DNA from: Irineochytrium annulatum
Taxonomy: Eukaryota > Chytridiomycota > Chytridiomycetes > Chytridiales > Chytridiaceae
Direction of reading: 5' to 3'
Assembly (NCBI GenBank): GCA_027600665.1
Contig: JADGJL010000344.1
Location: 1-24,420 of the forward strand
Length of the DNA stretch: 24,420 nt
Positions 11,217-19,379 of the stretch are shown piece after piece. Both the position numbers and the translations under genes were made by a program. The notes under the pieces were generated by a model. The model was given only the letters and a program-made list of their open reading frames with translations. It ran no database searches and was not told the DNA's origin. Position 1 is the first letter of the stretch; each line of letters begins with the position of its first letter.

Positions 11217-11342
11217 CAGGGCAAGTCGGTAGTTAATCCTCCACGCTCGCGCCAGCAGAGGACCTCCACGTAATGGCGAGTCGTCTTAGAAATTCCTGCC
11301 CCTCACTAATCGTCAAGTCTCCTTCGTGATCTTGCGACCTCC
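11217..11342. promoter_or_regulatory. shared divergent promoter region, OMA1 / VPS27
   Basis: Only 126 nt separate the two start codons, so both promoters and 5' UTRs must lie here or overlap the genes. I see no clear TATA box. Regulation is inferred from layout alone. Confidence 0.5.
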
Positions 11343-13650
11343 ATGTTGCCGTTTCTATTCACGAATCCCTTCGACGATGTCGTCGGTGAGTAGGAGAGCG
11401 AGAGTGGGCGAGCCGGTTGCTTAAAGCCCGATCGTCCGTTTGCAGAGAAGGCCACAAGCGAGAATCTGCCGCGTGGGGAGGAGGACATTGTGCAGAACCT
11501 GGACATCTGCGACAAGATCCGGTCCAAAGAGGTCCCCGCCAAGGCCGCCATCCAGTCCCTCAAGCGGAGAATCAACCATAAGAACCCGAACGTCCAGCTG
11601 CTTGCACTGAAGGTTGAGTGATACCTAAGCACCGTGGCCTTCTTACTATACTGACACTGCTCTTGGTCATTTTAGCTTACCGATCTTTGCGTAAAGAATG
11701 GGGGGCACCACTTTGTCGTCGAGGTGGCCAGCAGGGAATTTGTCGACAACATGGTCTCGATCGTGCGCTCATACCCGACTACCAATGCCCAAGTTAGGGA
11801 AAAGATCCTCGCACTGCTTCAGTCGTGGGCGTTGGCGTTTAAGGGGAAATCCGATTTGTCGTATATGACTGAGACTTACGACAATTTGAAGAGAGAAGGT
11901 ATGCGCCATTCTTCTCGTTTAGAATCGTTTAATCACTATTTGCAGGACTCGCGTTCCCACCCGTTGAGAAGTCATCAATTTCGTCGATCATGATTGACAC
12001 GAAGACGGTTTGTTGAATAATGGGTTGTACGGGTTTATCTCATCATAATTTAGGCCCCCGAATGGACGGATAGCGACATTTGCATGCGCTGCCGAACTGC
12101 CTTCACGACATTTAACCGGAAGCATCACTGCCGGAATTGCGGGCAAACTTTTTGTCAATCGTGTTCTTCTCGAAATATCCCCTTGCCACATCTTGGCGTC
12201 ACGCAGGACGTCCGCGTCTGCGACTCCTGCCACTACAAAATTACAAACAAGGTTGCCGGATCCGGCTCGACCTCCCCGAACCCGAAGCGGGCGAGCGCCC
12301 AGTCACCCACAAGCGCGTTTGGGGCGGCGGCTAACGCCGACCACAGGAAGGAGGACGATGATCTGGAAAAGGCGATCGCTGCCTCGCTGGCGGAGTCCAG
12401 CAGGTCGAGACAGAGTTCTAGGCCGAAGCCTAGGGCCGCGTCGACTACGCCGACTCCAAAGGTCGTGGACGAGGAAGAAGACCCTGACCTCGCCGCGGCA
12501 ATCGCTGCCTCTCTTGCGGAGTTGAAGGTGTCGGAGCAGCAGCGGGAGCAGAGAAGCTCGGGACGAGCGGTGGCTGGTCAAGAGTTTGGGCCGTTTGACG
12601 TTTCCTCGCCGCCGGCTGATCCGAACCAGCTTAGCCGAGTGGAGATTGATAATCTGAAGATGTTTGTGGAGCTAGTGGAGCGCACGGAAGCGGATGTGTC
12701 TGTTCGGGGTATAGGCGTTATTCACAACAGCCAAATTTCGGTTAGTTTCTGCGACATGAAATTTATATCTGCCCTTGCTGAAATCTCTTTAGTCTTTGTA
12801 TGCACAGCTGATGGCTCTCCAACCGAAGTTGTTGTGGAGTTGCGATGACGCCGTCAATAAGTATCGGCTTGCTTTGGAGCTAAACGAGAAAGTGTCGGCG
12901 GCCACGCAAATGTACGACCGGATGCTCCAGGAGCGGCTGAACGCTGCTTCGGCTGGAGCCTACGGTGGATCATTGCACCGTGGGTACTCTACTGCCGGTA
13001 TGCCCCCGCCACAGCAAGGTTATTACGTGCCGCCGACAGACCCCTCGCAAGGTTACTATGCCCCTCAGCCTGTCGATCCATCTCAGCAGCCTGTACCCCA
13101 ACAGTACGGCTACCAGACCCAGACGTCCCCGAACCCGGCTGCCGACTACGGGTACCAATATAATCCCACTAACGGGCAACCGCCGGCGCAGCAGCCTGGC
13201 GTGCAGCAACCTCAGCAGATGCCACCTCAACAACCGCCTCAGCAGTACGCACCCGCTCCCGCACCCTACGACCCGAATACCATGCCAGCTTCTCACCCCA
13301 GTGCGGACCCGTCGATGGCGCCGGGAGCGTATCAACCCCCGGCCGCGTATGCTGCGCAACCTCAGCAGCAGCAGGCTCCGCCGCAGGCCCAGCAGGCACC
13401 CCCGGCATCCCCAGGCCAGCAGTACACGTACGGGCAGGTGCCGCCCGTGTCGCAGGGGTTGTATGATCCGGCGATGATGGCTGCGGGGCCGGGTGGGCTG
13501 GCGCAGCCGCAGGGACAGCAGCCATACGTGCCCCCTGTGCAGCAGCAGGTGCCATTCGGTGGATACGGGCAGCCGCAGCAGCAGCAGCCGTATGGGGTGC
13601 AGGCGCCACCGCCGGAGCCTGTCACGGAGGCGTTGCTGATAGATCTTTAA
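11343..13650 (+). CDS. VPS27: ESCRT-0 subunit Vps27 (HRS homologue)
   Basis: Recruits ubiquitinated membrane cargo on endosomes and starts the ESCRT pathway. Exons 11343-11385, 11446-11612, 11676-11898, 11946-12007, 12054-12740 and 12793-13650 sum to 2040 nt (679 aa). Domains in order: VHS (~8-145, with VEKATSENLP, NPNVQLLALKLTDLCVKNGG); FYVE finger (~166-232, WTDSD, RKHHCRNCG and RVCDSC, eight Cys), which binds PI3P; two ubiquitin-interacting motifs (~265-284 and ~306-325, each with AIAASLAE); a helical segment of the kind that pairs with Hse1 (~360-450); and a Pro/Gln/Tyr-rich tail. The last five residues are LLIDL, a clathrin-box motif, exactly at the C-terminus. An Hse1 partner is not in the window. 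The order and spacing fit Vps27/HRS closely; boundaries of the first short exon are the least certain part. Confidence 0.94.
13000..13625 (+). repeat. Pro/Gln/Tyr-rich low-complexity tract inside VPS27
   Basis: About 200 codons of VPS27 exon 6 are dominated by Gln, Pro, Tyr and Ala, with runs of cag/caa triplets (for example near 13363 and 13577). There is no fixed repeat unit, but GYY(V/A)P-like segments recur at the start. It is low complexity, part of the coding sequence and probably disordered. The antisense strand here gives a misleading Cys-rich frame. Confidence 0.7.
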
Positions 13651-14035
13651 GAAGGCGGTGTTTACGTTGGCGGCTAAGGAGATCTACAGGATTTAGCTGA
13701 TTTCTGCCTATCTTCCGGCCCGTGGAAGGTTATATTGTGGGTTAAAGCGGCGCACGGTGGACAATATTTGAATTTGTATGACGCTCCTTCTTGTATTGTT
13801 ACCCCTCGCTTCCACTCCCAAGTTTATTGCTTTGGGCTCACCAGGTTTGCTTTTTGAGTGGATGTCGCTATCGTAGTTTATCACCCTGCATGAATCGTCT
13901 CCGCGCTCTTTTATCGTTGTCCTAATAACACTGAAGCTTGAAGCCCACATGTACTGTACCTCACTCGTACGCTCAGAACGTATCTCATTCATTCGTCGCC
14001 GTGACCTTCTTGGCTGAAGTAGCTGGTTTGAAAGC
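13651..14035. other. intergenic, VPS27 3' UTR and promoter of the coiled-coil gene
   Basis: AT-richer spacer between two plus-strand genes. Neither strand shows a supported gene; a minus-strand frame running through it is antisense to the downstream coding region. Confidence 0.45.
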
Positions 14036-14973
14036 ATGAACTTCTGGTCGAAGTCGAACGAAGAGGATGGTGAGCACCCATCCCACTGACCGTTGATGGG
14101 GCCCTTGCTAAGCATTCTCCAGTCCTGCAGCGGAAGATCGAAGAGGAGGAGTCCGCGATCAAGTCCCTGAACGAGGAGCTGCAGAAGGTTCGCGACGACA
14201 CCCTTGCGCAAAAGGAGCGCTTCACGACCCTTCCCCGCCCCGAGGACCTCGACGTCTCCCTCGCCCACGCCCGCCTCCAGGCCCGCACGGCCTCGGACGA
14301 CCTAGCGCGGCTTCGGGCCCGGCGGGACGAGGCCCGGGCACGGCATGACCAGCTTACTGGCGCTGAGCGGGCCGAGGAGGGGAGGCTGGATCGGTTGTGC
14401 CTATTGGTAGAGGCGCAGCGCGGGAGGGTCGAGGAGCTGAGGAGGCGGGCGGCGCAGGCGCTGTTCGGGCTAAAGGGTGGTGGTGGGTCCACGAACGTGA
14501 AAGGGTCTGGAGGGTTCCTGATGCGTGACGATCAGTCGTTCAGGCGGCGAGCGGTCGATGAAGTTGGCGTGCTGGATAGTCGGTGGGCCGTTGGGACGTT
14601 TGAGCTCGACGGGCGGTGGGCGAAAGCGCAGGCCGGCGCCGTAGAAGAGCGGTCGCATCAGGTCGAGACGGAGCTTGGGGACTTGGGGGCCGAGAAGGTG
14701 CGATTGGAGAAGAGCGTTGGAATGAGGGGGCAGTATGAGCATTGGGCGCAGGGGTTGGAGGCTCTCGGGGTATTGGAGGAAGCGCATCACCGCTTGGCGA
14801 TGGATTTGGTCGCGATGGAGCTAGGGACGAAGATCATAGGGCCGGAGGATGAGTTCGCGTACGGAGCGGAGGATCTTTACAGGTTCTACGAGGACAGGTT
14901 GGCTCAGCTGCAGTGGGATATTAATGCAGTGCATGATGACCATTTGGCGTGGAGGGCGGTTTCATATTCATAG
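14036..14973 (+). CDS. Unrecognised coiled-coil protein
   Basis: Exons 14036-14069 and 14123-14973 sum to 885 nt (294 aa). The first exon is only 34 nt (MNFWSKSNEED); the join was set by an in-frame GT..AG intron of 53 nt. Roughly residues 12-130 are an uninterrupted, very charged Arg/Glu/Leu-rich stretch (EEEESAIKSLNEELQKVRDD, RARHDQLTGAERAEEGRLDR) that should form a coiled coil. A Gly-rich break follows, then a second helical region rich in Glu/Ala/Leu to the end, ending with FYEDRLAQLQWDINAVHDDHL. No signal peptide, membrane segment or catalytic motif is seen. I cannot assign a family. A structural or scaffold role is the most that can be inferred. An AATAAA follows the stop (14988-14993). 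Confidence 0.7.
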
Positions 14974-14987
14974 ATAGCATCAACTAC

Positions 14988-14993
14988 AATAAA
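14988..14993 (+). promoter_or_regulatory. putative polyadenylation signal AATAAA
   Basis: Canonical hexamer 14 nt after the stop codon of the coiled-coil gene, in AT-rich sequence. The convergent TIR gene ends at 15100, so the two 3' UTRs must be very short or overlap. Confidence 0.45.
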
Positions 14994-15099
14994 TTATCAG
15001 TTCATATAGTATAATGTTGTCTTCATACAGTATATTGAAACGTTCGCTTCTGTCAAACAGCGACAATCTATATAAAAGTAATACACAAGCAGATGTTTT

Positions 15100-16737
15100 T
15101 CAAGTGGCATCAAATTGATTCATCAGCCGTATAGTCGCGCACCATTCAAAGTCACCTCCGTCCTTAACGATGCCGTCCGAAATAGCGTCGGCCTTCGGCT
15201 GGAACAATCCCACGGCGCGTTTACCGGCCGTACCCTTATCAGCTCCCTGGTCTAGGAGAATCCTGTACTTACACAAACGAATTAACGCCGATGGATCCTC
15301 CTTCTTGTAGGCGTCGAGTTGGGCGAGACCACGGGACGGGAAGAAAGTGCCTCTTAAATAAGCTTTCGCCGACTCGTTTTTGCAGATGTGTTCGGTGAAC
15401 TTGGCGTACGAAGCGGCCGAGGCACCGGTTTGCTGTACCTACAAATCCGCGTTGCTTTTAAACGAGAAAATGGGTAAACTTACATCAACGCAGTGCTCGG
15501 GGCGCGCGACCATCATCCCTTCCAAATCCATTTTGCTCGAAATGCTGGCTTTGTCGACAAAGTTGATAAAGAACTCCAACGACCACACAACCTCGCATCC
15601 GTCCCTGTCAACAGCGCAGAAGCCGAGATACTGAGACCTCAGATCGCTTGGCTCAAACGTTGACAGAAAAGAGAGCGCACTTGACGACGTGCTCCCCTGC
15701 GAGATCAGCGCAAAGAGGTCCTGCGTGTTTTGGAGTTGGAACTGAATGCCAGTGATAACCTAAAAGTCGATTGTTATGCGAGAAGCACAATGGAGGTATT
15801 GCTTACCTGTTGTGCGAGTGCAAGCGGGCTAACCTTTGATTTGCTGTCGATCTTTTTAGGCATCCTAGTAAAAGGCGGATCTCCCTCGATGACCTTAACG
15901 CGGATACCCAGTCCCCGAAGGCCGTTGACGATCTTAACTAGCATCGTCCGCTGGTTGTGCGGCTGTAGGAGATCCTCCGTATCGCAGACCAGAAAATTTG
16001 TCGAGGCTCCCAGCTGCTCTACCTTCGGGTTGGAACCCCAAGACAAGCTCGGGAACTTTATGGGAAGCATCGCTGGTCGACGGATTCCAGCCACGGAGTC
16101 ACCATTCGGGAGTTCTATTGTTCGCCGAGTCTTCCCAGAGTCGTGGCTGATCAAGTTCGTGCGGAGCGCCAGAAGATACTCGCTCTCGCATTCGCCGCTG
16201 TCCGCCCACTGGTTTCGTGTATAATTACCAACGACAAAAACAAAGAAGGGCGAGAAACTAGATTAACACGCACTTTCTTATTGATAAGCGGCAGAAACAC
16301 GCGACACGTCTTCACGGCCGCATAGATCTCGTCTCTGTAGTTTACCCCGGCTTCTAGCTCGTCTGTGCATACCCATGCGGTAACACCTCGCTTCTGAAGC
16401 TCGCCTCGAAGCCACGCCGCCGACGGACCCATCGAAGCGCAGTGGAGCGATATCATGACGTCCAATGACCCATCTTTTATGGTTAGGCGATTCTAAATGC
16501 GAATGGAGACTTACAGGACGCGGCGTCTTTCACCAGGGCCTCAAAGACCTCGTCCACATCGCTCAACAGATCTGGTTCCGCAGCCTTCAGCGATGTCGGC
16601 TTCTTGTGCTTCTGCTTGTTGCTGGAGAGCGAGCTGACCGAGGATGCATTCGAGACCGGCTTCAAATCCGACATGGACGCCGCGGCAACCTTTTTCGGGA
16701 GGGTTGGCGGCCCCGGCTCGCGTCGGCGCGTGGACAT
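15100..16737 (-). CDS. TIR-domain protein with unrecognised C-terminal region
   Basis: Exons 16737-16515, 16473-16274, 16208-15807, 15759-15484 and 15438-15100 give 1440 nt (479 aa). Start chosen at MSTRRREP, because it is the ATG that leaves a 74-nt gap to DRC3. Residues 1-75 are Ser/Lys/Pro-rich and probably disordered. The TIR domain starts near 79 (DVMISLHCAS) and includes the BB-loop-like CTDELEAGVNYRDEI, the FLPLIN strand and the αC-helix segment SGECESEYLLAL. Glu151 there sits where the catalytic Glu of NAD-cleaving TIR domains is expected; that role is an inference. Residues ~290-479 form a separate, conserved-looking block (GIQFQLQNTQDLFALI, FFPSRGLAQLDAYKKED, FEWCATIRLMNQFDAT) that I do not recognise. 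TIR proteins act in immune signalling, cell death or NAD metabolism elsewhere; the role here is unknown. A degenerate inverted paralogue lies at 4698-6207. Confidence 0.85.
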
Positions 16738-16811
16738 TTCGGTGAAGGAGATCGCGGCTGAAATTTGACTGTCCTTCAAGCCGCCCTCCTGTCGCTCGCA
16801 CCCTCTCCCAG
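16738..16811. promoter_or_regulatory. shared divergent promoter region, TIR gene / DRC3
   Basis: Just 74 nt separate the start codons. It is pyrimidine-rich on the plus strand near DRC3 and lacks an evident TATA box. If both starts are right, the 5' UTRs overlap or are very short. Confidence 0.5.
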
Positions 16812-18880
16812 ATGTCGGGCTACAACTCGATCGAGCCAACGGTTATTGATGAGGACCTGCTGAAGAAGGCCGTCAACGAGCAGGTGCTCATCGAGATTGC
16901 TGAGATCGCGAGGAAGGAGGGCATTGACCCCATCGAGGTGCTGTCGCTCAGGCTGGACTACAAAAGTGCGAACAATCTGCCTTTCAATCGGGTCGCTAAT
17001 GCATTCTGTGTATTGCAGATATCCTAAAAATCGACAATCTCTGGGCATTCGAGAACCTGACGAAGCTGCAGTTGGACAATAAGTTGGGTCTTCTATTTGT
17101 GAGGGTCGAGCGTTGACGATTATGCACAGCATCATTGAAAAGATGGAAAACTTCAACTTTCTGAAGAATCTCCAATGGCTGGACCTCTCATTTAACAATA
17201 TCACAACCATTGAGGGACTGGATGGGCTAACAAAGCTGACCGATTTGACGCTGTTCAACAAGTAAGAGCGTTTTGGGATCTTTTATATGGACGACATGTT
17301 GCTCACGCGCAAGGAAAGCCGCATATCAAAGATCGAAGGGATGGAGGATCTAGTGAATCTGACTGTTTTCTCAATCGGCAACAACAATCTTACGCAGCTG
17401 GATAACGTGAGTAGCGTTGCTTGCCCAATGCTGTCGCTGAATGTGGAATTGGATGGCTCCAGCTCGCATACTTGACCCGGTTCGAGCACCTGCGGATACT
17501 GAACTGCACGGGCAACAGCCTTTGCAAGAACTCGAACTACCGCCACTACGTCCTCGCGCACATCAAAGGCCTAAAGTACCTCGACTACCGACTCGTGGAC
17601 GACGAGTCCGTCGGCGCCGCGCGGGAAAAGTACATCGACGATCTGATCGCTATCGAGGAGGAGGAGAAGATTTCAAATACGAAGAAGGAGGACGCCAAGA
17701 AGAAGGAGGAGCTCGACGTTTTGCATAAGGTAAAATACCGTTTTCACGGCTTGCGCGACTGACGACGTCACCGTCTTACAGGCAGCCCATATCGGCGGCA
17801 TCGAGAGCCTCTTCGAGGATATGTTCCTCGAGGACGTGGATTTCAACCGGCTCCTCATCACCCACAAGGACCGGATCCTCGACATCCAGGACGACTATCG
17901 GGCGAAATTCGAGGTCATCGTAAACGAGCTCAAGCACTTCGTGCTCCGGAAACACGCCGAGAAGAACGAGGAGATCGACTCGTTCCGGACGTGTCAGTCG
18001 ACCGCCAAGGGGGAGGTCGACGCCGAGTGTCTCCAAAAATTAGACACGTACTCGCACTTTAAGAAGCAGGTTGAACATACCGTTTGGGGCCGGGCGCGGA
18101 TGTTAAATGGCAGGATTGACTGATCTTTTTTTTTTGTGCGTGGGTAGATGTTGCGACTGGTACAGAACTCGAGGGACACGAAGGAGATCGACGAGGCGTT
18201 AAAGGCCCTGAAGGAGGAAACAGCCGACCTTTCGGATCGGCTCGTGGGCCTAGAAATGCAACTTGTCGAGCAATTTGAGGTAACAGGTTTTCTCAGGGCG
18301 AACATCTGTTCTCACCGACACTTCTGTTCATAAAACGTAGGACGTCAACAAGGAATTTGAGAGAAACTACACCGAGATGTGCTCGGCCATCAACGAGTAC
18401 GGGCAGACGGCCTTCGCGCGGCTCCGGGAGCTCGAGAACGAGCACCACGAAAAGTTCACCGAGACCGTCCTGGCGGCGTTCGAGCGGTTTAATAAGGGCG
18501 ACAACGAGGACGCGGATGATGATTTGCGAGATGTCAGAGCCTGAGACGATACTGCTTGTGAATTTATTGACTTATACGCCTTCTAGATCATGGGCGACAA
18601 GGACGTCCTCGTCAACGCCATCAACAGCTCCCACGATTTCCACTTAAGCCAATTCGATCGTCAGGTAACCTAGCATGTTCCCCTGCGTTCTTTAAACTCT
18701 GTGGTGCTCGCAAATCAGGAGGACGGTCTCGTCTCCGGCATATCAAAGGACCTCGAGACCATCGTCCAGCGGATCCACGACGACGAGATTAAGAGGAACA
18801 GGGACCGGATCTGCGAGATCATCGCATTCCTGGACAAGTCCAACTCGGAGATCGAGCTGGCGGAGGAGAATGCTTACTAA
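16812..18880 (+). CDS. DRC3: Dynein regulatory complex subunit 3 (LRRC48)
   Basis: Part of the nexin-dynein regulatory complex of motile flagella; it controls dynein activity between outer doublets. Ten exons: 16812-16965, 17019-17082, 17130-17261, 17319-17406, 17463-17729, 17782-18069, 18148-18279, 18341-18532, 18587-18664 and 18719-18880. They sum to 1557 nt (518 aa), almost the length of the human protein. The first half holds leucine-rich repeats of SDS22 type (NLTKLQLDNN, NLQWLDLSFNNITTIEGL, LTDLTLFNN, NLTVFSIGNNNLTQL) and an LRR cap (ILNCTGNSLCKNSNYRHYVL). The second half is charged and helical (HGGIESLF-type segment, EKYIDDLIAIEEEE, RNYTEMCSAINEYGQTAF). The start MSGYNSIEPTVIDEDLLKKAV fits the family. 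The gene indicates that the organism makes flagellated cells. Confidence 0.93.
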
Positions 18881-19379
18881 ACGATGAAGGGTGTCAGAGT
18901 TTTCGGGATCACCGAGGGTCTCCATCGTCCAAGTTCTTTTGGGGCATGCCCATATATTTATAGACGGGCCGGTTCTGTAATGTGCATAGATGTAAAATAT
19001 ATTAGATTGGGGAAAAAAAAACAAAAAAAAACTGCGAATGAAGGTGGATAGACAACTTGATGAATTCGAAATATTCACGTAAGCAAAGCGTATCTTGACT
19101 GCCAAAAGGCGACACTCGCCAACTTTGTTAATTTGATATTGTGACGTGCAGATTTATAAGGTGATATGTGCATAATATAGCCAAGATACGCCTTTGGAAA
19201 TGGTTCTTACATGACATATAATAGACTACGGGCTAAACCAAATCAAGGGTATATGAGCTGAAACGACGCGCGCGATACCCAGGTGCCTACTCTTCGGTCG
19301 TCCAGTGACGGGCGAGACACCCTAACGCCAACGTCGCTAACTCCTTCCCTTTCGCGACAAAATCTCGAAAAACCTGCTC
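18881..19379. other. intergenic between convergent DRC3 and the repeat protein
   Basis: About 500 nt of AT-rich spacer between convergent genes, with two A-tracts around 19013-19030 and scattered ATATA motifs. It should hold two 3' UTRs. No gene or structured RNA is supported. Confidence 0.45.

Noticed and set aside
13362..13625. Minus-strand Cys-rich frame that looks like a metallothionein-like protein
   Set aside because: It is the antisense of the CAG/CAA/CCx-rich tail of VPS27; Gln and Ala codons read backwards give Cys and Gly. No supporting start context or splice signal.
17470..17490. tRNA B-box-like GGTTCGAGC
   Set aside because: Lies inside DRC3 coding sequence and has no matching A box or cloverleaf.
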